Of a stretch of 11,005 nucleotides of DNA, positions 6,104 to 11,005 are shown piece by piece. The notes under the pieces are model-generated. The model ran no database searches, had not been told where the DNA came from, and saw nothing but the letters and a program-made list of their open reading frames with translations. How positions within the stretch are numbered: the first letter of the stretch is position 1; each line of letters starts with the position of its first letter. The position numbers and the translations under genes were made by a program. The DNA lies in assembly GCA_964516635.1 (NCBI GenBank), contig CAZEZY010000080.1:1-11005 (forward strand), written 5' to 3'. The DNA is from CAZEZY01 sp964516635. Lineage in GTDB: Bacteria; Pseudomonadota; Gammaproteobacteria; Burkholderiales; Burkholderiaceae_C.

Positions 6104-6957
6104 GGCCGTCTGGCGGCTCCGGGAGCAGCCTTGCGCGCGGGCGCGACGCGGCGCAACAAGCCAGCACCCCGCCCGCTTTCCTCGGGTCCATCAAAGATCT
6201 CGTCCTCGTGATGCGCCACAAACGACTTCAGGGTTTCGCGCATCAGGGAGGGGCTGCGCTTGGCGGTCATCATGGCAATCCCCTGCATCACCATGTTCAT
6301 GAGCACCACCCGTTGCTCGGTGCGGCGCTCCAGCTTCACCGCCACGGGTTTGAAGACCAGATTCGCCAGCAGGATGCCGTAGAAGGTGGTCATCAGGGCC
6401 ACCGCCAGGTGGCCACCGATCACGACCATGTCGCCCGTACCCAGGATATCCATCATGTTGACCAGCCCCACCAGGGTCCCGATCATGCCGAAAGCCGGGG
6501 CATAGCTGGCCATCACCCGAAACAGCTGGGCCTCGGCGGCCTCTTTCGCCCGCAGCCGCGAAATGCGCCACTGCAACAGATCGAGAATGTCCTCTTCCGG
6601 CGTGCGTTCGATCACCAGTTGCACACCGGTGCGCAGGAACGGGTTGGTGACTCGCTCCAGGGCCTTTTCCACCGCCACGGGGTCGTCGCGTATCCACAAA
6701 CGGGATACATCGACCAGTTCCTCGATGTCCTTCTGGGTGTAAAGCTGCTCGTTGCGGATGACCGTCTGGATCAGCTTGAACACCCGTAGCACCTCCTTGA
6801 GCGGATAGCTCATGAAAGTGGCCGCCATCGTCCCCACCAGCACGATACCCAGACCGGGCAGGTCGATGAACAGCAGCGGGTCTTCGGCCGCAAAAATCAT
6901 GACGACAACCAGCAGCATGACGCTGGCCACCATCCCGATCAGGGTGGATGGATTCAT
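6100..6957 (-). CDS. MotA/PomA-family stator channel protein
   Basis: A 285-residue inner-membrane protein of the MotA/TolQ/ExbB superfamily, the pentameric subunit that couples ion flow to movement. It is closer in layout to PomA/MotC than to the classic E. coli MotA. Membrane segments lie near 5-23, 32-50, 150-171 and 181-203. The cytoplasmic loop (51-149) carries the charged stretch RLWIRDDPVAVEKALER (86-102), matching the FliG-contacting region of MotA. Segment 3 has YAPAFGMIGTLVGLV with Pro154, and segment 4 has AVALMTTFYGILLANLVF with Thr190-Thr191, a pair also present in Na+-driven PomA. That hints at sodium coupling but is an inference. The last 29 residues are a Gly/Ala/Arg-rich tail not usual in the family. 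ATG 6957 has GAGGAG (6966-6971) 8 nt upstream. It overlaps the MotB-like gene by ATGA. Confidence 0.88.
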   Translation of the reverse strand: MNPSTLIGMVASVMLLVVVMIFAAEDPLLFIDLPGLGIVLVGTMAATFMSYPLKEVLRVFKLIQTVIRNEQLYTQKDIEELVDVSRLWIRDDPVAVEKALERVTNPFLRTGVQLVIERTPEEDILDLLQWRISRLRAKEAAEAQLFRVMASYAPAFGMIGTLVGLVNMMDILGTGDMVVIGGHLAVALMTTFYGILLANLVFKPVAVKLERRTEQRVVLMNMVMQGIAMMTAKRSPSLMRETLKSFVAHHEDEIFDGPEESGRGAGLLRRVAPARKAAPGAARRP

Positions 6958-6965
6958 CCCGGGAA

Positions 6966-6971
6966 CTCCTC
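6966..6971 (-). promoter_or_regulatory. Ribosome-binding site of the MotA-like gene
   Basis: On the minus strand this reads GAGGAG, 8 nt before ATG 6957. It is a strong site and fixes the start of the stator gene. Confidence 0.8.
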
Positions 6972-6973
6972 AC

Positions 6974-7019
6974 GGTGGCATTCCGCCACCTGAACGGCCA
7001 TTGTGCCGCATCATGCGGC
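6974..7019 (-). promoter_or_regulatory. Two short hairpins in the leader of the stator operon
   Basis: GGTGGC/GCCACC (6974-6979 and 6985-6990, 5-nt loop) lies immediately upstream of the ribosome site. GCCGCA/TGCGGC (7005-7010 and 7014-7019, 3-nt loop) lies further out. A CACAAT hexamer on the minus strand (7000-7005) sits between and overlaps the second; it could be a -10 element, although no -35 is apparent. The first hairpin could influence access to the ribosome site. These are structural observations only. Confidence 0.4.
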
Positions 7020-7042
7020 CGGCTCGCTGAATCCTAAAGCCG

Positions 7043-7062
7043 AAAAAAAGGGCTGCAAGCCC
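7043..7062 (-). terminator. Minus-strand intrinsic terminator with no gene in front of it
   Basis: Read on the minus strand, GGGCT-TGC-AGCCC (7062 down to 7050) is followed at once by seven T (7049-7043), the classic terminator form though with a short 5-bp stem. It lies in the divergent gap between the stator operon (starting 6957, minus) and guaC (plus). No protein-coding gene on the minus strand ends here. It would stop minus-strand transcripts arising inside or antisense to guaC, or it may be the end of a small RNA. It does not work on the plus strand, where no T-run follows. Confidence 0.55.
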
Positions 7063-7109
7063 CCATTTCCACCCAACCGATCAGCGGCAGGTGCAACCCG
7101 GGGGAAAAC

Positions 7110-7119
7110 TGTATACAAT
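7110..7119 (+). promoter_or_regulatory. guaC: Candidate guaC -10 element overlapping a TGTATACA palindrome
   Basis: TACAAT (7114-7119) is a plausible -10, giving a start near 7126 and a leader of about 90 nt before the GTG start of guaC. It overlaps the perfect 8-bp palindrome TGTATACA (7110-7117), of a kind often bound by GntR-family repressors. A repressor there would block the promoter directly. The -35 region, GTGCAA at 7091-7096 with a 17-bp spacer, is weak. Confidence 0.4.
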
Positions 7120-7124
7120 CAATC

Positions 7125-7156
7125 ACCGGGCCCAAGATTCTTGTGTCCGGTTTTTT
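7125..7156 (+). terminator. guaC: Terminator-like hairpin in the guaC leader (putative attenuator)
   Basis: ACCGGGC plus CAAG (7125-7131, 7133-7136) pairs with CTTG plus GTCCGGT (7140-7143, 7145-7151) around an ATT loop, with one C-T mismatch and one G-T pair: 11 pairs. Five further T follow (7152-7156). No plus-strand gene lies upstream, so if functional it would stop transcription before guaC. Its 3' arm is also the 5' arm of the next hairpin, so the two cannot form together. Confidence 0.5.
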
Positions 7157-7170
7157 GTTGCCGGACTCAG
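7141..7170 (+). promoter_or_regulatory. guaC: Alternative hairpin in the guaC leader (putative antiterminator)
   Basis: GTCCGG (7145-7150) pairs perfectly with CCGGAC (7161-7166) around a T-rich 10-nt loop. Beyond a T-T mismatch three further pairs are possible (7141-7143 with 7168-7170). Forming it would break the terminator-like hairpin at 7125-7151 by capturing its 3' arm. What would choose between the two is not visible. Confidence 0.45.
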
Positions 7171-7199
7171 GCCAAGCGCTCACCTTTCTCTTCATTGAC

Positions 7200-7205
7200 A
7201 AGGAG
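7200..7205 (+). promoter_or_regulatory. guaC: Ribosome-binding site of guaC
   Basis: AAGGAG ends 8 nt before GTG 7214. It is a near-perfect site and supports the GTG start, since no ATG is suitably placed. Confidence 0.85.
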
Positions 7206-7213
7206 CCAGGCTC

Positions 7214-8191
7214 GTGGAAATTTTCGATTACGACAACATCCTGCTGCTGCCGCGCAAATGCCGCGTGGAAAGCCGCGCCGAATGCGACACTGGGGTGACC
7301 TTGGGCCCGCGCCGCTTCCGCCTGCCGGTCGTGCCGGCGAACATGAAGACCGTGATCGACGAGCCGATTGCCGAATGGATGGCCCGCCATGACTACTTCT
7401 ACGTCATGCACCGCTTCGACCTTGACAACGTGGCCTTCGTGCGCCGCATGCAGGGGCTGGGCCTGTGCGCCTCGATCTCGCTGGGGGTGAAAGCGGCCGA
7501 CCGCGAGACGGTGGCCCAGCTCAAGGCCGAGGGCCTGGTACCCGACTACATCACCATCGACATCGCCCACGGCCATGCCGACAGCGTGCAGCGCATGGTG
7601 GCGCACCTCAAGAGCGAGTTGCCGCAGAGTTTCGTCATTGCCGGCAACGTGGGCACCCCCGAAGCGGTGATCGACCTGGAAAACTGGGGCGCCGACGCCA
7701 CCAAGGTCGGCATCGGGCCAGGCAAGGTCTGCATCACCAAGCTGAAAACCGGCTTTGGCACCGGCGGCTGGCAACTGTCGGCCCTCAAGTGGTGTGCCCG
7801 AGTGGCCACCAAACCGATCATCGCCGACGGCGGCATCCGCCACCATGGCGACATTGCCAAGAGCGTGCGCTTTGGCGCCACCATGGTGATGGTGGGTTCG
7901 CTGTTTGCCGGCCACGAAGAGTCGCCCGGGCAGACGGTGGAGGTGGACGGCCGCCGCTACAAAGAGTACTACGGCTCGGCGTCCGACTTCAACAAGGGCG
8001 AATACAAGCACGTCGAGGGCAAGCGCATCCTCGAGCCGATCAAGGGCCACCTGGCCGACACCCTGCGCGAAATGCAGGAAGACCTGCAGAGCTCGATCAG
8101 TTACGCCGGCGGCCTGTCCCTGCAGGACATTCGCAAGGTCAATTACGTCATCCTGGGCGGCGACAACGCCGGCGAACACCTGTTCATGTGA
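7214..8191 (+). CDS. guaC: GMP reductase
   Basis: GuaC reductively deaminates GMP to IMP and ammonia with NADPH, returning guanine nucleotides to the common purine pool. It is a TIM-barrel enzyme of the IMPDH/GMPR family. The 325-residue protein starts directly with the barrel (EIFDYDNILLLP, 2-13) and has no CBS domains, which separates it from IMP dehydrogenase. Motifs: PANMKTVID (41-49), ITIDIAHGH (113-121), AGNVGTPEAV (143-152), the active-site loop GIGPGKVCITK (166-176) with catalytic Cys173, GFGTGGWQLSA soon after, and ADGGIRHHGDIAK near 214-226 for phosphate binding. The conserved EYYGSAS and EGKRILEP segments follow. The length and the GTGGWQ motif fit the compact bacterial GuaC type. 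Translation starts at GTG with a strong AAGGAG site. The next gene is convergent and its stop is only 8 bp away, leaving no room for a separate terminator. The leader carries the possible attenuator described separately. Confidence 0.95.
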   Translation: MEIFDYDNILLLPRKCRVESRAECDTGVTLGPRRFRLPVVPANMKTVIDEPIAEWMARHDYFYVMHRFDLDNVAFVRRMQGLGLCASISLGVKAADRETVAQLKAEGLVPDYITIDIAHGHADSVQRMVAHLKSELPQSFVIAGNVGTPEAVIDLENWGADATKVGIGPGKVCITKLKTGFGTGGWQLSALKWCARVATKPIIADGGIRHHGDIAKSVRFGATMVMVGSLFAGHEESPGQTVEVDGRRYKEYYGSASDFNKGEYKHVEGKRILEPIKGHLADTLREMQEDLQSSISYAGGLSLQDIRKVNYVILGGDNAGEHLFM

Positions 8192-8199
8192 CCTGCGGC

Positions 8200-9057
8200 C
8201 TAGCTGGCCAGCAGTTCCATGGCCAGTTGGTGCAGCCGGTGATCGGGCTGCACCAGCGCTTCCAGCACACTGAAGTGGTTCAATCCGGGCAGGCTTTCGC
8301 AGACAGGCACCCGCTTGCGGCCCCAGGCGTCACGGATCAGCTGGTTCTGCTCGAGAAAGGCCGGGCTTTCATCAGCCCCTGCCACGGTGTAAAGGCGCCC
8401 TTTGTCGGGCCGGGGCAAGCCAGCCGGACTGGCCATCTTCACCTGCCTGGGCGTCAACCGCAGATCGGGCTGGAGAAAGGGCGTCTTTCGCAGGGGCGCC
8501 AGATCGTAGAGACCGGAAATCGAAAGCGCCCGCTGCACGAGGTGTTTCGGCAAATCCACGCCCACTTCGCGCCAGCGGCAAAGCAGCAGCATGGCCGCAA
8601 GATGCCCACCCGCGGAATGCCCCACCACCGTGATGCGTGACGGGTCACCACCGTACGCCGCAATGTGCCTGTGTATCCAGGCCAGGGCCTGCACCATCTG
8701 CCCGGTGATCTGCGGGATGGTGACGGCCGGACACAAGGCGTAATTGGGCACCACCACACACACGCCTTGCCGGTTGAAGGCCGGGGCCACGAATGAATGG
8801 TCGGCCTTGTCCAGCGAGCGCCAGTAACCGCCGTGAATGAACACCATCACGGGCACCGCCTGATGGGCATCCATCGCCGGGAAAACATCCAGGGTCTCTG
8901 CCGCAGAGATGCCATACGGCACATCAAGCACCACGCCGGACTGCTTGCGCCCCTCAGCCGACCAAGCCTGCCAACGGGCAAAGTGCGCCGCATGTTCGGG
9001 CACGAGGGCGCGGTTGTTGTACAGACGGTCCCGTTCTTGCTCTCGCTGGGTTGCCAT
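8200..9057 (-). CDS. Alpha/beta hydrolase, arylformamidase-like
   Basis: A cytoplasmic serine hydrolase of 285 residues counted from ATG 9057. The oxyanion-hole motif HGGYW (75-79) is characteristic of the kynurenine formamidase/arylformamidase branch. The nucleophile elbow GHSAGGHLAA places Ser148, the likely acid is Asp229 in VAGADESPAFLEQ, and the base is His261 in LPGLNHFSVL. All three catalytic residues are thus present. The N-terminal QRDRLYNNRALVPEHAAHFARW-like segment is typical of AFMID-type proteins. I prefer ATG 9057 to ATG 9063 because AGGAG (9066-9070) is 8 nt before the former but only 2 nt before the latter. No other tryptophan-degradation gene is nearby, so the substrate is open: N-formylkynurenine or another aryl or carboxyl ester. 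It lies 69 bp downstream of the DEAD-box gene on the same strand and may be co-transcribed, as no terminator separates them. Confidence 0.87.
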   Translation of the reverse strand: MATQREQERDRLYNNRALVPEHAAHFARWQAWSAEGRKQSGVVLDVPYGISAAETLDVFPAMDAHQAVPVMVFIHGGYWRSLDKADHSFVAPAFNRQGVCVVVPNYALCPAVTIPQITGQMVQALAWIHRHIAAYGGDPSRITVVGHSAGGHLAAMLLLCRWREVGVDLPKHLVQRALSISGLYDLAPLRKTPFLQPDLRLTPRQVKMASPAGLPRPDKGRLYTVAGADESPAFLEQNQLIRDAWGRKRVPVCESLPGLNHFSVLEALVQPDHRLHQLAMELLAS

Positions 9058-9065
9058 GGTCATGT

Positions 9066-9070
9066 CTCCT
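9066..9070 (-). promoter_or_regulatory. Ribosome-binding site deciding the hydrolase start
   Basis: AGGAG on the minus strand. Its spacing is 8 nt to ATG 9057 and only 2 nt to ATG 9063, favouring the downstream Met of the initial Met-Thr-Met. Confidence 0.65.
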
Positions 9071-9126
9071 GGCTGGGGCTCTCAATTGGGCATCCCACTT
9101 GAAGAAGATGGCTGTTGGATCCAGGG

Positions 9127-10722
9127 TTACCTGCTGGCCCGGCCTTTGGATGCGAACGGCTTCGAATCCTGGTGGCGAGGACGCTTGTCTGCAAAAGACT
9201 GACGGCCAGGCCCGCCGCTGCCGGCGGGTTTCGCAAAACCCACGCGTGCGCCTTCGCCCGCACCACGGCCATGATGGGCAGCGCCTCTGTAGCCCCCCTC
9301 GCTGCGGAATCCACCCTCGCTGCGGCCACCGCCATGACGACCGGTGCGGCCACCGCGACCGCCTCGACGGTCGTCATTGAATTCATAAACCGGCTTGCGG
9401 GGTTCCAGACCGGGGATGGTCTGGGTGTCGATGCGTTGCTGGCTGTAAGCCTCGATCTCGCCGATCTTGCGACGATCGCGGAACTCGGCCATGGTGACAG
9501 CCAGCCCCTGACGGCCGGCACGACCGGTGCGGCCAATGCGGTGTGTGTAGTCCTCGGCCTTCATGGGCAGGCCAAAGTTGAACACGTGGGTGATGGTGGG
9601 CACATCGAGGCCGCGGGCAGCGACATCGGTGGCCACCAGAATCTGAACCTGGCCATTGCGCAGGGCCATCAGACGGCGGTTGCGCAGCCCCTGGCTGAGC
9701 GCCCCATGCAATGCCACGGCAGCGAAACCGGCCTGCTGGAGATCGGCAGCCAGTGCATCGCATTCGATCTGCGTGCTGGCAAACACGATGGCCTGGTCGA
9801 TCGAGGCATCGCGCAGCCAGTGATCGAGCAGCTTGCGCTTGTGCTCGGGGCTGTCGCACCAGTACAGACGCTGTTCGATGTTCACGTGCTTGTCCTGCGG
9901 GGTGTCGATCTGCACCTTCTGCGGATCACGCATGACACGGGAGGCCAGCGCCTGGATGCGGGGTGCAAACGTGGCGCTGAACATCATGGTCTGGCTGCGG
10001 CTGGCCGTCAGGCGGTTGACTTCGGCCAGATCGTCCGAGAAACCCAGGTCCAGCATGCGGTCGGCTTCGTCCACCACCAGGAACTGCACCTGGTCGAGCT
10101 GGATCTGGCTGCTGCGCTGCAGATCCAGCAGGCGGCCAGGCGTGGCCACCACCAGATCGGCATTTTGCAGCTTGGCAATCTGCATCTGATAGGGCATGCC
10201 ACCGACCACGTTGGCAATCCGCAATCCGCGGCAATGCTTGACCAGATCGATGGCGTCATGCGCCACCTGCTGGGCCAGTTCACGGGTGGGGCAAAGCACC
10301 AGAGCGCCCGGCACGGCCGGTTTGAAATGACGGGCCAGCAAGGGGTTCTTGCGCTTGGGACGTTTGGGCGCCGGCTTTCCCGCCGCTTCGGCCTCGGCGA
10401 CCTGCCGGTCCCAGTCGGCCCGTTCCTGGGCTTCGCGGGCTTCCTGCTGCTGAATCAGGGTGTGAAGCACTGGGAGCAGGAAAGCAGCGGTCTTGCCACT
10501 GCCTGTCTGGCTGGACACCATCAGATCGGTGAACGGATGCCCTGCCACCCCGACCTGCATGGCCTTGGGGATGGCGGCTTGCTGAACCAGTGTGGGTTGC
10601 GTGAATCCCAGATCGGCCACGGCACGGATCAGGGGTTCGGCCAGGCCCAGTGCCACAAAGGCTTCAGGCAACACAGCGGTTGCTGGTGTGGCGGAGGGAG
10701 AAGAAGAAACGGCTTCAGTCAT
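9127..10722 (-). CDS. DEAD-box ATP-dependent RNA helicase with RGG-rich tail
   Basis: An RNA helicase of superfamily 2 (531 residues) acting in ribosome assembly, RNA turnover or cold adaptation. Motifs: Q motif GFTQPTLVQ with Gln47, Walker A SQTGSGKT (71-78), Ia PTRELAQQ (145-152), TPGRLLD (194-200), DEAD box at 218-221, SAT (249-251), IVFAST (312-317), ATDVAARGLDVP (364-375) and HRIGRTGR (394-401). A basic, charged insertion at about 90-137 separates motifs I and Ia. The C-terminal tail after about 450 is low-complexity Gly/Arg/Ser, as in RhlE-like proteins, and probably binds RNA. I place the start at ATG 10722: AAGGA lies 8 nt upstream, and the protein begins MTEAV. An in-frame ATG at 10773 would add 17 unlikely residues. 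I cannot assign it with certainty to RhlE, SrmB or DeaD. It has a long structured leader. Confidence 0.95.
   Translation of the reverse strand: MTEAVSSSPSATPATAVLPEAFVALGLAEPLIRAVADLGFTQPTLVQQAAIPKAMQVGVAGHPFTDLMVSSQTGSGKTAAFLLPVLHTLIQQQEAREAQERADWDRQVAEAEAAGKPAPKRPKRKNPLLARHFKPAVPGALVLCPTRELAQQVAHDAIDLVKHCRGLRIANVVGGMPYQMQIAKLQNADLVVATPGRLLDLQRSSQIQLDQVQFLVVDEADRMLDLGFSDDLAEVNRLTASRSQTMMFSATFAPRIQALASRVMRDPQKVQIDTPQDKHVNIEQRLYWCDSPEHKRKLLDHWLRDASIDQAIVFASTQIECDALAADLQQAGFAAVALHGALSQGLRNRRLMALRNGQVQILVATDVAARGLDVPTITHVFNFGLPMKAEDYTHRIGRTGRAGRQGLAVTMAEFRDRRKIGEIEAYSQQRIDTQTIPGLEPRKPVYEFNDDRRGGRGGRTGRHGGGRSEGGFRSEGGYRGAAHHGRGAGEGARVGFAKPAGSGGPGRQSFADKRPRHQDSKPFASKGRASR
9296..9325 (-). repeat. 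18-bp-period tandem repeat in the helicase tail
   Basis: The 12-mer CCCTCGCTGCGG occurs at 9296-9307 and again at 9314-9325, a period of 18 bp. It encodes the doubled peptide RSEGGF-RSEGGY in the RGG-like tail. Such repeats can expand or contract without shifting frame. Confidence 0.7.
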
Positions 10723-10874
10723 GTCAGATGTCCTTGTGCAAGAAGCACAACAGAACACGACGAGCACTGGCATGGAAGCCCTCGTGTGCCCGATCGGTTC
10801 GTGGTGGAAAAAACATCGACCACAAACAAATCGGCGAGGGTGCCTGGTAACAGGCAGATCCCGCGTGGGGTCAT
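10719..10874 (-). CDS. Possible upstream ORF in the helicase leader
   Basis: A 51-codon open frame starts at ATG 10874 and ends in a TGA that overlaps the helicase ATG (ATGA). Translation of it would be coupled to the helicase. It has no Shine-Dalgarno sequence. The peptide has a Cys-rich patch (PCQCSSC) near residue 34-40 and matches nothing I recognise. The overlap may be chance. Confidence 0.15.
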   Translation of the reverse strand: MTPRGICLLPGTLADLFVVDVFSTTNRSGTRGLPCQCSSCSVVLLAQGHLT

Positions 10875-10968
10875 GGGCACACGGCCGTGAAGCCGAAGCC
10901 GGTCTTACCGGCCGCCCACCCCGCTAAGCGTGAGGCAGATGCAACAGATTGCCTTCAATCAAAGGCAA
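10723..10968 (-). promoter_or_regulatory. Long structured 5' leader of the DEAD-box helicase
   Basis: From the predicted transcription start near 10968 to ATG 10722 the leader is about 245 nt. In mRNA order it holds three perfect hairpins: ATTGCCTT/AAGGCAAT (10962-10969 with 10948-10955, 6-nt loop), GCCGGT/ACCGGC (10907-10912 with 10898-10903, 3-nt loop) and TGCCTG/CAGGCA (10851-10856 with 10841-10846, 4-nt loop). A T-rich stretch (10806-10834) follows. Long leaders of this sort are known for cold-regulated DEAD-box genes such as E. coli deaD/csdA. Similar control here is an inference. Confidence 0.4.
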
Positions 10969-10974
10969 TTCAAT

Positions 10975-11003
10975 ATTATTGCACAGTTTCGGGTTTTCCC
11001 CAA
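10975..11003 (-). promoter_or_regulatory. Candidate sigma-70 promoter of the DEAD-box helicase
   Basis: On the minus strand TTGGGG (10998-11003) and AATAAT (10975-10980) are separated by 17 bp. The -10 matches TATAAT at five of six positions and is preceded by TGC, an extended -10. This is the most AT-rich stretch of the right end. Transcription would start near 10968. Confidence 0.5.
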
Positions 11004-11005
11004 GC

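Noticed and set aside
5234..6957. Zorya-type anti-phage defence (ZorA/ZorB are MotA/MotB-like, and a helicase gene is adjacent)
   Set aside because: The MotA-like protein lacks the long cytoplasmic coiled-coil tail of ZorA, no ZorC or ZorE is present, and the neighbouring helicase is housekeeping UvrD, not the SNF2-type ZorD.
7030..7060. Sigma-28 (flagellar class III) promoter, suggested by CTAAAG next to GCCGAAAA
   Set aside because: The spacing between the two parts is essentially zero instead of about 15 bp, and it points toward guaC rather than the stator genes.
7125..7170. Known purine, guanidine, preQ1 or xanthine riboswitch in the guaC leader
   Set aside because: I cannot match any conserved core of these classes, and the leader from the likely start is too short for an aptamer before the terminator hairpin. 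Only the two-hairpin switch itself is supported.
7195..7200. TTGACA as a -35 box before guaC
   Set aside because: It lies only 13 bp before the GTG start and overlaps the ribosome-binding site, so any transcript from it would begin inside the coding region.
7034..8640. Long open frames opposite and overlapping guaC on both strands
   Set aside because: GuaC has a catalytic loop, a strong ribosome site and normal length. The others show no domain and are rich in Arg or His.
10723..10773. Earlier helicase start at ATG 10773
   Set aside because: It adds 17 residues with a Cys-rich, non-conserved look and has no ribosome site, while ATG 10722 has AAGGA at 8 nt.
9115..10890. 591-codon open frame on the plus strand opposite the DEAD-box gene
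   Set aside because: It is longer than the real gene but mirrors its codons. It has no domain, and the minus strand encodes all the helicase motifs in order.

Overview
The window is GC-rich chromosomal DNA. Its gene content and order point to a betaproteobacterium, most likely Burkholderiales (Comamonadaceae-like). The clues are the block polA / DUF2782 protein / thrB / BPSS1780-family membrane protein / uvrD, the long alanine- and proline-rich linkers, and TACAAT-type -10 hexamers. I recognise housekeeping and core-metabolism genes throughout and see no insertion sequence, integrase, CRISPR array, tRNA or rRNA.

Layout, left to right. (1) 1-465, minus: the first 155 codons of polA (DNA polymerase I), cut by the window edge. 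(2) 583-2638, plus: a tight operon of a small exported DUF2782 protein, thrB (homoserine kinase) and a six-helix BPSS1780-family membrane protein, joined by a 2-nt gap and then an ATGA overlap. (3) 2639-2785: a convergent gap that may hold a relic of an outer-membrane efflux gene and contains a perfect 14-bp palindrome. (4) 2786-6957, minus: a PomA-like MotA protein and a MotB-like OmpA-domain protein overlapping by ATGA, then uvrD. A strong hairpin lies exactly between motB and uvrD. (5) 6958-7213: a divergent control region between the stator pair and guaC. It holds a minus-strand terminator with no gene in front of it and, on the plus strand, two mutually exclusive hairpins that look like an attenuator for guaC. 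(6) 7214-8191, plus: guaC (GMP reductase). (7) 8200-9057, minus: an arylformamidase-like alpha/beta hydrolase. (8) 9127-10722, minus: a DEAD-box RNA helicase with an RGG-rich tail. (9) 10723-11005: a long, structured 5' leader and a good candidate promoter for that helicase.

Functionally these are several unrelated housekeeping units: DNA replication and repair (polA, uvrD), threonine synthesis (thrB), purine salvage (guaC), RNA remodelling (DEAD-box helicase) and an ion-driven stator pair with no flagellar genes beside it. I found no evidence of an accessory or defence island. The most interesting material is in the non-coding parts: the putative terminator/antiterminator switch before guaC, the long leader of the helicase, the orphan terminator, and a recurring arrangement in which a -10-like hexamer lies only 6-7 nt before an ATG (polA, DUF2782 gene, uvrD), suggesting leaderless or nearly leaderless mRNAs.
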